From an uncultured Lachnospira sp. (GTDB lineage: Bacteria > Bacillota > Clostridia > Lachnospirales > Lachnospiraceae): 61,404 nt of DNA. Below the pieces are notes generated by a model. The model was given only the letters and a program-made list of their open reading frames with translations, was not told the DNA's origin and searched no databases. Each line of letters opens with the position of its first letter. Within the stretch, counting starts at the first letter, position 1. Made by a program: the position numbers and the translations under genes. Below are positions 25,186-32,844 of this stretch, piece by piece. The stretch lies in NCBI GenBank assembly GCA_910585095.1, contig CAJUBU010000010.1:65733-127136 (forward strand). The letters are read 5' to 3'.

Positions 25186-25225
25186 TAACTATACTAGTTA
25201 TACCATAATTTAGAAATTAATTCAA
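25186..25225 (-). promoter_or_regulatory. kduI promoter with palindromic operator over the -10 box
   Basis: On the minus strand TTGAAT (25220-25225) and TATAAC (25197-25202) are 17 bases apart; the -10 box is extended by TGG. A perfect 15-bp palindrome, TAACTAGTATAGTTA (25186-25200), begins inside the -10 box, a classic repressor-site position. A GntR- or LacI-type uronate regulator is the likely ligand, but none is in the window. Confidence 0.65.
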
Positions 25226-25240
25226 CAGTTAGTTAAAAGG

Positions 25241-26545
25241 TTAAATAACGATTCCTTTTATTAATGGTATTTTTTCCACTTTTTTATCGGAAAAAGAAAA
25301 GGCTTCTTTCAATATTGGATGTGCCTGCTTTGCCAATTCTTCTTGATTGGCAAACATCACACCTAATGATTCCCCTTGTGAAACATAATCTCCCACTTTT
25401 TTGCGAAGTACAAAGCCGACTGAAGAATCAATTACAGACTCTTTTGTCTGCCGTCCGCCGCCAAGTAACATAACAGCTTTTCCAATATCATCTGATTTAA
25501 TATGGCTAATATATCCCGACTTATCCGACACAATATTTTTTATAATACTTGCATGAATCAAACTTTGAGGCGATTCCAGCACATGAATATCTCCACCTTG
25601 CGCTTTTACAAATTCACAAAATTTTTTATAAGCCGTCTGATTCGTTATCGTATCTTTCAATAAATTTTCCGCTTCTGATAAACAGTCTGTTATACCTGCC
25701 GAAACAACCATATGAGATCCTAATGCTATACATAACTCCAACAAATCATGGGGTCCGTTTCCCTTTAAAGTATCAATCGCTTCAATCACTTCAAGCGCAT
25801 TGCCAACTGCAAGACCTAACGGCTGATCCATCTCTGAAATAACGGCGGATACTTTTCTGCCTGCCCCTGTTCCAATCCGCACCATCTCTCTAGCCAGTTC
25901 ATAAGCCTTTTGTTCTGTCTTCATAAATGCACCGCTGCCCACCTTGACATCAAGCACAATAATATCGGCGCCTGAAGCCAGCTTTTTACTCATAATGCTG
26001 CTTGTTATCAGCGCAATATTATCCACTGTTGCTGTCACATCTCTTAAAGCGTACATTTTTTTATCAGCAGGAGCTAAATTACCCGTTTGTCCTGTGATTG
26101 CAATCCCAATTTCAGATACGTTTTTCATAAATGTATGTACATCTAATGAGGTGCTAAATCCGGGTATACTTTCCAATTTATCAATTGTACCACCCGTATA
26201 GCCTAGTCCCCTGCCGCTCATCTTTGCCGTTTTTACGCCCACTGCTGCCACCATAGGACCAAGCACCAATGTCGTTTTATCACCAACGCCTCCTGTAGAA
26301 TGTTTATCTGCTTTGATTCCTTGAATGGATGACAAATCAAGAATATCACCACTCTTAGCCATTTGTAATGTCAAATTTAAAGTTTCCTCATAATTCATAT
26401 GTTGATAATAAATTGCCATCAATAAGGCAGACATCTGATAATCTGGTATTGTCCCATCTGTAACCCCTTTAACAACATATTCAATTTCTTCTTTGGTGAG
26501 TGTTCCTCCATCCCTTTTTTTGAGGATGATATCATACATTCTCAT
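25241..26545 (-). CDS. pdp: Pyrimidine-nucleoside phosphorylase
   Basis: A 434-residue enzyme that splits uridine, thymidine and deoxyuridine with phosphate. The family signature SGRGLGYTGGTIDKLE (near 112) and KHSTGGVGDKTTL (near 81) are intact, and the length equals that of bacterial PyNP. The start MRMYDIILKKRDG is set by GGAGGGG six bases upstream; the longer open frame upstream covers the hairpin leader. It precedes kduI on the strand with a 90-base gap that contains the kduI promoter, so the two are separately controlled. Confidence 0.95.
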   Translation of the reverse strand: MRMYDIILKKRDGGTLTKEEIEYVVKGVTDGTIPDYQMSALLMAIYYQHMNYEETLNLTLQMAKSGDILDLSSIQGIKADKHSTGGVGDKTTLVLGPMVAAVGVKTAKMSGRGLGYTGGTIDKLESIPGFSTSLDVHTFMKNVSEIGIAITGQTGNLAPADKKMYALRDVTATVDNIALITSSIMSKKLASGADIIVLDVKVGSGAFMKTEQKAYELAREMVRIGTGAGRKVSAVISEMDQPLGLAVGNALEVIEAIDTLKGNGPHDLLELCIALGSHMVVSAGITDCLSEAENLLKDTITNQTAYKKFCEFVKAQGGDIHVLESPQSLIHASIIKNIVSDKSGYISHIKSDDIGKAVMLLGGGRQTKESVIDSSVGFVLRKKVGDYVSQGESLGVMFANQEELAKQAHPILKEAFSFSDKKVEKIPLIKGIVI

Positions 26546-26554
26546 AAAACCCCT

Positions 26555-26581
26555 CCATTCCGAAGCGCAACATAGGAATTG
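26555..26581 (-). promoter_or_regulatory. Hairpin leader before pdp
   Basis: On the minus strand CAATTCC pairs with GGAATGG (one A/G mismatch) around the 13-base loop TATGTTGCGCTTC, and the 3' arm leads into GGAGGGG. The mismatch sits at the same stem position as in the spoIIIAG and yicC copies. Confidence 0.6.
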
Positions 26582-26844
26582 CCTTATTTGTGATATTTTA
26601 AAGCAATGATTTCTTACATTCCATTTTATCAAAAAAATTTAACCACATTTTTCCTGTCATTATTATAACATCAACTCAACCTATTTGTATATTATCATCT
26701 TTACATTTTTTATAGATTGTGTTAAAGTTCAGCCATATTATATTAAGTGTTTGTATCTATAAACTTTATAATACTTACCTTTTAATATCTAATTTTGCTT
26801 TATTATGCAAAAAATGGGATAGAAAAATAGAAAAGAGGATTACC

Positions 26845-27873
26845 ATGAGTTTTGAATTTATAAGAAAATTACCAACCCCTTCCGAAATTAAGGAACAATA
26901 CCCTGTACCCAAACATATTGCCCTGTTAAAAAAAGAACGTGACAACGAAATTGCTGATGTTATCACTGGAAGATCCAATAAATTTTTAGCCATTATTGGA
27001 CCTTGTTCTGCTGACAATGAGGACGCTGTTCTTGATTATACACTTCGATTAAAAAAAGTACAGGAAAAAATACAAGATAAAATTATTATTATACCAAGAG
27101 TATACACCAATAAACCACGTACAACTGGCATGGGATACAAGGGAATGCTTCACCAGCCAAACCCTGAAAAAAAACCTGATTTATTAGCAGGTCTAATTGC
27201 TATCCGAAAAATGCACATTCGTGTGATGGAGGAAACGGAACTGATGCCTGCTGATGAGATGCTCTATCCTGAAAATTATTGGTTTTTATCTGATGTCCTT
27301 TCTTATATTGCCGTTGGCGCGCGCTCTGTTGAAGACCAACAGCATCGACTTACAATCAGCGGCGTTGATGTACCTGCTGGTATGAAAAACCCTACAAGTG
27401 GGGATTTTAGCGTTATGCTTAATTCTGTTATCGCCGCACAGGCAAAACAAACCTTTATCTATCGTAACTGGGAGGTTTCAACTAACGGAAATCCACTGAC
27501 ACACACTGTTCTTCGTGGCGCTGTCAACAAACATGGACAAAATATACCAAACTACCATTATGAGGATTTGATACGCCTTGTTGATATGTACCATTCAACA
27601 GACCTTGTCAATCCTGCTTGTGTTATTGATACCAACCATTCTAATTCCGGAAAAATGTATCTGGAACAGATACGTATTACTAAAGAAATTTTACACAGTA
27701 TGAGACATTCTAACGAAGTAAATGACCTTGTCAAAGGTGTTATGATTGAAAGCTATATTGAACCAGGCTGTCAAAAAGTTGGCGAGGGTATCTATGGAAA
27801 ATCCATCACAGACCCATGTTTAGGTTGGAATGAATCGGAAAAATTATTATATGATATTGCAGAACTGCTATAA
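26845..27873 (+). CDS. aroF: 3-deoxy-7-phosphoheptulonate (DAHP) synthase, type I-alpha
   Basis: A 342-residue DAHP synthase of the AroF/AroG/AroH kind, which joins phosphoenolpyruvate and erythrose 4-phosphate in the first shikimate step. Landmarks are LAIIGPCSADNEDAVLDY (near 55), RVYTNKPRTTGMGYKGM (near 90), GARSVEDQQHR and GVMIESYIEPGCQK. The start MSFEFIRKLPTPSEIKEQYP fits the family and AGAGGA lies five bases upstream; the upstream in-frame extension is discarded. It appears to be monocistronic, with its own terminator. The feedback-inhibiting amino acid cannot be read from sequence. Confidence 0.94.
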   Translation: MSFEFIRKLPTPSEIKEQYPVPKHIALLKKERDNEIADVITGRSNKFLAIIGPCSADNEDAVLDYTLRLKKVQEKIQDKIIIIPRVYTNKPRTTGMGYKGMLHQPNPEKKPDLLAGLIAIRKMHIRVMEETELMPADEMLYPENYWFLSDVLSYIAVGARSVEDQQHRLTISGVDVPAGMKNPTSGDFSVMLNSVIAAQAKQTFIYRNWEVSTNGNPLTHTVLRGAVNKHGQNIPNYHYEDLIRLVDMYHSTDLVNPACVIDTNHSNSGKMYLEQIRITKEILHSMRHSNEVNDLVKGVMIESYIEPGCQKVGEGIYGKSITDPCLGWNESEKLLYDIAELL

Positions 27874-27880
27874 ATCTATA

Positions 27881-27920
27881 CAATATTGAAACGAAGCAAA
27901 TTTATTGATGAGGTTAAAAT
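27881..27920 (+). repeat. Dispersed repeat (ATTGAAACGA...TTGATGAGGTTAAAAT), copy 2
   Basis: The aroF stop is followed by ATATTGAAACGAAG, a variable segment and TTGATGAGGTTAAAAT. The variable part (AAATTTAT) can pair with ATAAATCT at the aroF stop, making a stem around the conserved ATTGAAACGA. Confidence 0.45.
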
Positions 27921-27937
27921 AACGCATTTAAAATTAT

Positions 27938-27985
27938 CAGGCAAGTTTTTTCTTCTTAAATAGAAGGTAAACTTGCCTGTTGTTT
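27938..27985 (+). terminator. Terminator after aroF
   Basis: CAGGCAAGTTT and AAACTTGCCTG form a perfect 11-bp stem around a 20-base loop that includes CTTCTT and AGAAGG, followed by TTGTTTGATTT. Confidence 0.8.
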
Positions 27986-28055
27986 GATTTCTCTATTTTC
28001 CAAACAATCAAATATTTATATACTTACTGCATCAAATCTAAAAAAACATATACTC

Positions 28056-28586
28056 TTATAATTTTAAAAACGTAACTAGTGGCATAATATACGATTTTGA
28101 AGAAATATCATAAGACGTTGCAATAATATCAGCAAACTGTTGCTCCTTGTCACTTTTATTTTTCTTCCTTTTCATCATCCCACAAAACACTTTCATCATC
28201 ATCTTATCAGAAAATGGCATCTTCTCATAACGCAAACCACTCTGCATATAAAAATGCGGAATACCCTGTAATTCTTCAGAAGAAAAATTATTTTTCCACA
28301 TTTCATCTATCGTATCTTTTTCTTCATTAGGCACAGCGCCTGTCGCAAAAACAATAAACTGTGAAGCTTTACTTTGCGCAAATAATTGCTTTGCTTTTTT
28401 AAGTCCATCAATCATTCCTGCGTGCATTCTGCTACCAAAAACAATAATATCAATATCAGACATCATCTGTGCTGTAACATTCTTTAAATCTATCAATAAA
28501 CAATCCATCTCTTGTGCTATCATTTCTGCATATTCTTTTGTAAATCCAGTTACACTCTTATATACAATTATTATTTTTTTACTCAT
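28056..28586 (-). CDS. Flavodoxin-domain protein
   Basis: A 176-residue flavodoxin-like (Flavodoxin_5/HemG-like) protein. The N-terminal FMN-phosphate loop is IIIVYKSVTGFTKEYAEMIA, followed by IDIIVFGSRMHAGMIDGLKKAK and FIVFATGAVPNEEKDTIDEMWKNNF (split). Such proteins carry electrons or act as NAD(P)H-quinone or protoporphyrinogen oxidases; the substrate is unknown. It starts 41 bases after the TetR gene on the same strand and is the likely target of that regulator. AAAGG lies seven bases before the ATG. Confidence 0.82.
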   Translation of the reverse strand: MSKKIIIVYKSVTGFTKEYAEMIAQEMDCLLIDLKNVTAQMMSDIDIIVFGSRMHAGMIDGLKKAKQLFAQSKASQFIVFATGAVPNEEKDTIDEMWKNNFSSEELQGIPHFYMQSGLRYEKMPFSDKMMMKVFCGMMKRKKNKSDKEQQFADIIATSYDISSKSYIMPLVTFLKL

Positions 28587-28627
28587 TTTCAACCTTTCCC
28601 CTTTTTTTGTATTGGTCATTATCAATC

Positions 28628-29185
28628 TTACTCTAATGCCGCTTTTAAAAATATTTCATAGGCTTGTTCCTGCTGTAAATAAATTTCATTGGCTGATATT
28701 CCTGGTGTGGTTACTGAAAAAATTGTGCCAATTCCTATAGTATAAATTAACATATTTAAATGTAATTTTTTTGCTTGTTCTATACTAATCTTTAAATCTT
28801 CTGCAATTTTTTGTGCTACTTGCGGATTGGTTTCTGATTGATATAATTCCTCCAAAGAAGAAATATTTTTTCGTTCTTGAAAAATAAAAAGTTTAAAAAT
28901 ATGCGGTTCATTTTTTGCAATCTGTATATACGCCCTTCCTGTGCTGCAAAATAAATCCTTTTTATCAATATGCGATACTACATATTCTTGTACAAACTGT
29001 TTTGCCTGCTCGGCAACATCATTTCTTAATTCATCCATATTGTTGCAGTAACTGTAAATAGGCTGTACCGAACAATTCAGTTTTTTGGCAATATTCTTCA
29101 CCATCACCTGCTCCATACCTTCTGCCCTTGCCAGTTCAAAAGCAGCATGAACAACCATTTCTTTTGTTATTTTTTGTTTTGGCAT
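28628..29185 (-). CDS. TetR-family transcriptional regulator
   Basis: A 185-residue regulator with an N-terminal helix-turn-helix, AAFELARAEGMEQVMVKNIAKKLNCSVQPIYSYCNNMDELRND (split, about 12-55), and a helical ligand-binding domain of the TetR WHG-like type. The start MPKQKITKEM follows GGGGG by five bases; the ATG four codons upstream lies inside that site. Its promoter carries a 41-bp palindrome, which argues for autorepression and control of the following flavodoxin gene. Confidence 0.88.
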   Translation of the reverse strand: MPKQKITKEMVVHAAFELARAEGMEQVMVKNIAKKLNCSVQPIYSYCNNMDELRNDVAEQAKQFVQEYVVSHIDKKDLFCSTGRAYIQIAKNEPHIFKLFIFQERKNISSLEELYQSETNPQVAQKIAEDLKISIEQAKKLHLNMLIYTIGIGTIFSVTTPGISANEIYLQQEQAYEIFLKAALE

Positions 29186-29196
29186 ATTAACCCCCA

Positions 29197-29260
29197 TATA
29201 ATCTATTTATATAAATTATTTATATAAATAGATTATATTTAAAACAGTTCTTATTGTCAA
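29197..29260 (-). promoter_or_regulatory. Consensus promoter and 41-bp palindromic operator of tetR
   Basis: On the minus strand TTGACA (29255-29260), 17 bases and TATAAT (29232-29237) give a perfect sigma-A promoter. From the -10 box onward lies a perfect inverted repeat, 29197-29237: two 20-bp arms (TATAATCTATTTATATAAAT and its complement) around one central base. Each arm contains the self-complementary ATTTATATAAAT, so two dimers may bind side by side. Confidence 0.85.
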
Positions 29261-29284
29261 TGAAAAAAAGTGGTACATAAAAAA

Positions 29285-29308
29285 ATCGGCAGAGTTTCCT
29301 CTGCCGAT
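29285..29308 (-). terminator. Terminator after spoIIM
   Basis: ATCGGCAGAG and CTCTGCCGAT form a perfect 10-bp stem with a 4-base loop. On the minus strand it is followed by seven T. Confidence 0.88.
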
Positions 29309-29322
29309 AATCAAAATATCCT

Positions 29323-29895
29323 CTACACAAACGAACACAAACTATAAACCCACTTTATAATAAACGGATTTATCATAGTTTCCATATATATCCCCACAGC
29401 TACTAACACAATAATAACAGCTAAGTTGCTAACCATTTGTCTATAATCTTTTCTATACTGATTTAACATTTTAACAAGTACTACAAATGCAAGAACATAA
29501 GGTATCCATTGTGGAAATATGGAGGCAACATAGATAAATACCCCAACAATGCCATATGAATATGCACAACAACTTATAATAATTCCACTTGTAATGCCCA
29601 TAAAAGCAATAGCAATTCTAATCCATACATTATAGTAGCGTGTCATACAGCCACACATTAAAAAAATAATCAGTTTTATTCTGGAAAATGCCACATGTCT
29701 AAAAAGCAGTTCATTATTGATGCTGACGGTTTGAAACATGGACATATAATCTTCTGCAAAAAATATAATGCTATCTTTTGTTAAAAATGCAGCATCTATG
29801 GAAGCACCTACATTAAATAATATTGTTCCAATCAACATGCCAATAAATAACAATACAACAAATCTATATCGTGATAAAACATTGGATATATACAA
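29323..29895 (-). CDS. spoIIM: Stage II sporulation protein M-like
   Basis: A 190-residue polytopic membrane protein of the SpoIIM family, with about five helices; VVLLFIGMLIGTILFNVGAS near the N-terminus and FMGITSGIIISCCAYSYGIVGVFIYVASIFPQWIPYVLAF (split, near 95-137) match the family pattern. SpoIIM works with SpoIID and SpoIIP to thin septal peptidoglycan during engulfment. The start is TTG, six bases after AAAGGTG. A sigma-E-like promoter lies inside the end of the Nudix gene upstream, in line with known mother-cell control. Confidence 0.85.
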   Translation of the reverse strand: MYISNVLSRYRFVVLLFIGMLIGTILFNVGASIDAAFLTKDSIIFFAEDYMSMFQTVSINNELLFRHVAFSRIKLIIFLMCGCMTRYYNVWIRIAIAFMGITSGIIISCCAYSYGIVGVFIYVASIFPQWIPYVLAFVVLVKMLNQYRKDYRQMVSNLAVIIVLVAVGIYMETMINPFIIKWVYSLCSFV

Positions 29896-29919
29896 TAAAA
29901 CACCTTTTTCTGTAATAGT

Positions 29920-30462
29920 TTACTTCATTTTATGTACATACTTACAGATATATGCTAAAACTGCCGAAATGGTTTTTGAGTCCATAATAACGCCTGTATA
30001 TATCATGTGTTGCAATTCTTCTACTGTATATGCTTCAACATCAATATCTTCTCCTGCATCTAAATGCTGTTCACTTTTCACTAAATCTTTTGCAACATAA
30101 ATATCCACAATTTCATTGCAATAAGCAATGGCAGTGACAATATTTATCAAAGATTCAACCGTACTACTTTTATATCCTGTCTCTTCTTCTAGCTCTCTCT
30201 TTGCTGCCGTCATTGTAGACTCATTGGGTTCTACTCCGCCAGCAGGGATTTCTAATGTATATCTATCCAGTGAATTTCTAAACTGGCGAACTAATATAAT
30301 ACGCCCATCAGGCAACACTGGAACAACTGCAGCAGCACTTTTATGGTCAATATGGTCCCACTGTTCTATATTTCCATCAGGAAGCTTGATACTATCCGCA
30401 TAGATATTTAATATAGACCCCTTATATTTTAATTCTCTTCCTATTCGTTTTATGTGATTCAT
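29920..30462 (-). CDS. nudF: ADP-ribose pyrophosphatase (Nudix hydrolase)
   Basis: A 180-residue Nudix enzyme that splits ADP-ribose into AMP and ribose 5-phosphate. The Nudix box is intact as GGVEPNESTMTAAKRELEEETGY (split, about 75-97), preceded by RQFRNSLDRYTLEIPAG, typical of the ADP-ribose group. The start is MNHIKRIGREL, set by GAGG six bases upstream; the ATG four codons earlier is part of the AGAAATGAGG leader motif. It follows proC closely and overlaps the spoIIM promoter at its 3' end. Confidence 0.92.
   Translation of the reverse strand: MNHIKRIGRELKYKGSILNIYADSIKLPDGNIEQWDHIDHKSAAAVVPVLPDGRIILVRQFRNSLDRYTLEIPAGGVEPNESTMTAAKRELEEETGYKSSTVESLINIVTAIAYCNEIVDIYVAKDLVKSEQHLDAGEDIDVEAYTVEELQHMIYTGVIMDSKTISAVLAYICKYVHKMK
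29927..29955 (-). promoter_or_regulatory. Sigma-E-like promoter of spoIIM
   Basis: On the minus strand GCATATAT (29948-29955) and CATAAAAT (29927-29934) are 13 bases apart, the same spacing as at spoIIIAA. The -35 box fits GhATAwwT fully and the -10 box differs from CATACAhT by one base. It lies within the last codons of the Nudix gene. Confidence 0.6.
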
Positions 30463-30465
30463 ATA

Positions 30466-30487
30466 AATCCTCATTTCTGCACTGTTT
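30466..30487 (-). promoter_or_regulatory. Leader motif CAGTGCAGAAATGAGG before nudF
   Basis: Between the proC stop and the nudF start lies AAACAGTGCAGAAATGAGG, a copy of the recA/tyrS-type motif that carries the ribosome binding site. No long-range stem partner is clear. Confidence 0.45.
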
Positions 30488-30489
30488 TA

Positions 30490-31287
30490 TTAATTTTTCG
30501 GATTACAGGCAGCATAACAGGCATCGGTTGCTTTGATAAGAGCATTTCTAAATCCATATTCTTCCAAAGCAGCGACACCTTTAATTGTTGTTCCTCCTGG
30601 TGAACAGACGTCATCTTTTAACTTTCCAGGATGTTCCATTGTCTCAAGAACCATTTTAGCAGAACCCACTACCGTCTGTGCAACCAGCTTATAGGCTTCT
30701 TGTCTTGGAATACCATATTTGACAACACTGTCTGCTAACGCTTCAATAAACATATACACATAAGCTGGAGAACTACCACTCGCACACACAACAGAACTCA
30801 TTAAATTTTCAGAAACCGTAACAACCTTGCCAAATGAGTTAAAAAATTGTTCCAATAAATCGCGTTCCTCAAATGAAAATTCTTTTATATCATAACTGAT
30901 TCCAGTCATGCCTTCTCCAATTAATGCAGGCGTATTTGGCATAGCTCTAACAATCCTTATATCGCGTCCCAATTTTACTTTGATATAATCCGTCGATATA
31001 TTAGGCGCCAATGAAATAATAATCGTCTCATCTGTAACAATATCGTGAATGTTTTTAAGAACAACATCATACACTTGAGGTTTTACAGCAAGAATAAGCA
31101 TCTTACAATTATTGGCACATTCTGCATTGCTCTCTGCATATTGGACACCTGTCTCTTTGCTTACTTGTTCTCTTCGCTCGCTGCTTGGACAGGTAAACAT
31201 AAAATCCTTTGCATGAAATGCCTTGACTGCGCTTTTTAACATGGCATACCCCATGTTTCCCATTCCTATAAATCCAAATTTAAACAT
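30490..31287 (-). CDS. proC: Pyrroline-5-carboxylate reductase
   Basis: A 265-residue ProC, the NAD(P)H enzyme that makes proline from pyrroline 5-carboxylate. The Rossmann motif is GFIGMGNMGYAML (about 4-16), and the C-terminal signature ASGSSPAYVYMFIEALADS plus CSPGGTTIKGVAALEE is intact. The ATG at 31287 is preferred over a GTG two codons earlier because AGGTGA lies seven bases upstream. It starts 14 bases after the aminotransferase gene and is probably cotranscribed with it and nudF. Confidence 0.95.
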   Translation of the reverse strand: MFKFGFIGMGNMGYAMLKSAVKAFHAKDFMFTCPSSERREQVSKETGVQYAESNAECANNCKMLILAVKPQVYDVVLKNIHDIVTDETIIISLAPNISTDYIKVKLGRDIRIVRAMPNTPALIGEGMTGISYDIKEFSFEERDLLEQFFNSFGKVVTVSENLMSSVVCASGSSPAYVYMFIEALADSVVKYGIPRQEAYKLVAQTVVGSAKMVLETMEHPGKLKDDVCSPGGTTIKGVAALEEYGFRNALIKATDACYAACNPKN

Positions 31288-31301
31288 ACGCACTCACCTG
31301 A

Positions 31302-32585
31302 TTATCTCGTCTCTAATATTTTTTCAATACTTACCAATTTTACACAAATAGCAAAAATTTTAGCAGCCTCTAACATTTCTTCAATTGAAGGAAAAGAAGG
31401 TGCAATTCTTATATTACTATCCTTGACATCCTTTCCATATGGAAATGTTGCACCAGCATTCGTCAATATCACTCCAGCCTCTTTACACTTGGCAACGATG
31501 GCTTTTGCACAACCTTCCATAGCATCAAAAGATATAAAATAGCCTCCTCTAGGCGTATCCCATGACCCAATTCCTAAACCAGACAATTCGTCTTCAAGTA
31601 CCTTGATTGTCGCCTCAAATTTAGGTCTTATCAAAGCTGCCTGCTTCATCATATGCGCATTTAAACCATTTAAATCTTTAAAATATCGCACATGTCTTAA
31701 TTGATTAATCTTATCATAACCAATGGTCTGTACGGTAAGATTCTTTTTAATATCTTCTATATTATCCTTTGAAGCTGCCAATGCAGCTATTCCACCTCCT
31801 GCAAAACACACTTTAGAAGTTGAGGCAAACTCAAATACCATATTGGCATTTCCTGCTTTTTCACATTCGGATAAAATATCTAAAATTTTATCTTGTCTAT
31901 CTTCATACAAATGGTGGATTGCATACGCATTATCCCAAAAAATTCTAAAATCTTTAGCGGCTGGTTTTAAGTTTGCAAATCGTTTCACCGTCTCGTCCGA
32001 ATACGTATAACCCTGCGGATTTGAATATTTTGGCACACACCATATTCCTTTTACGCACGCATCATTTTGAACATACTGTTCCACCAAATCCATATCTGGA
32101 CCATCCTGCGTCATTGGAATATTAATCATTTCTATTCCAAAAATTTCTGTAATTGCAAAATGTCTGTCATATCCTGGAACTGGACAAAGAAATTTCACTT
32201 TATCAAGCTTACACCAAGCTGGATTGCCTAAATACCCCTGTGAATATCCTCTTGATATCTGGTCATACATAACGCTTAGACTTGAATTACCATAAACAAT
32301 CACATGTTCAGGTGTTGTATCTATCATATCTGCCATTAATCTTTTAGCTTCTGGCAAACCGTCAAGCAAACCATAATTTCGACAGTCTGTACCATCTTCT
32401 GCCATCATATCAGACGAACTGTTCACAACATCTAACATATCCATTGAAACATCAAGTTGAGCTGTGGCAGGCTTACCCCTTGCCATATTAAGATTTAAGC
32501 CTTTTGACTTAGACTCTTTATACTGTTCACTTATTTTCTTTTTTAACTCCTGCAACTCTTCCGTACTCATCTGGCTATATTGCAT
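31302..32585 (-). CDS. Class I aminotransferase, AspT-like (aspartate aminotransferase)
   Basis: A 427-residue PLP enzyme of the Asp_aminotransf (PF12897-like) group. LNLNMARGKPATAQLD near the N-terminus is the hallmark of this subfamily; the cofactor lysine is in FASTSKVCFAGGG (near 247), and NPQGYTYSDE and DNAYAIHHLY are substrate- and cofactor-site segments. Members are aspartate aminotransferases of class Ic or close relatives; the amino donor is not proven. The start MQYSQMSTEEL is eight bases after AGGAGG. Confidence 0.88.
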   Translation of the reverse strand: MQYSQMSTEELQELKKKISEQYKESKSKGLNLNMARGKPATAQLDVSMDMLDVVNSSSDMMAEDGTDCRNYGLLDGLPEAKRLMADMIDTTPEHVIVYGNSSLSVMYDQISRGYSQGYLGNPAWCKLDKVKFLCPVPGYDRHFAITEIFGIEMINIPMTQDGPDMDLVEQYVQNDACVKGIWCVPKYSNPQGYTYSDETVKRFANLKPAAKDFRIFWDNAYAIHHLYEDRQDKILDILSECEKAGNANMVFEFASTSKVCFAGGGIAALAASKDNIEDIKKNLTVQTIGYDKINQLRHVRYFKDLNGLNAHMMKQAALIRPKFEATIKVLEDELSGLGIGSWDTPRGGYFISFDAMEGCAKAIVAKCKEAGVILTNAGATFPYGKDVKDSNIRIAPSFPSIEEMLEAAKIFAICVKLVSIEKILETR

Positions 32586-32690
32586 ATCATAATCCTCCTG
32601 TTTGTATCCTTCTTTTCTCATTTTCTGACTTGTATATTTTAAATAAAAAACAACTATTCATCACAGAATGCTATTCTTATATACTTCTAT

Positions 32691-32728
32691 GACATTGAAG
32701 TGAGGAACTTCCTTGATGAAGTTAAAAT
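32691..32728 (+). repeat. Dispersed repeat (TTGATGARGTTAAAAT), copy 3
   Basis: GACATTGAAGTGAGGAACTT followed by CCTTGATGAAGTTAAAATAT, a variant of the repeat at 27881 and 39299. It lies in the gap upstream of the aminotransferase gene. Confidence 0.4.
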
Positions 32729-32791
32729 ATACATAATATATAAACCTGAAATATTATACTCCTTTCATTTTTATTTTGCAATACTAAAAAA

Positions 32792-32825
32792 GACTTGCAA
32801 ATGTGTATAACACAACTTGCAAGTC
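32792..32825 (-). terminator. Terminator after rny
   Basis: GACTTGCAA and TTGCAAGTC form the outer stem and TGTGT/ACACA an inner one. On the minus strand six T follow at once. Confidence 0.9.
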
Positions 32826-32844
32826 CCTATGAACTCTAATTATT

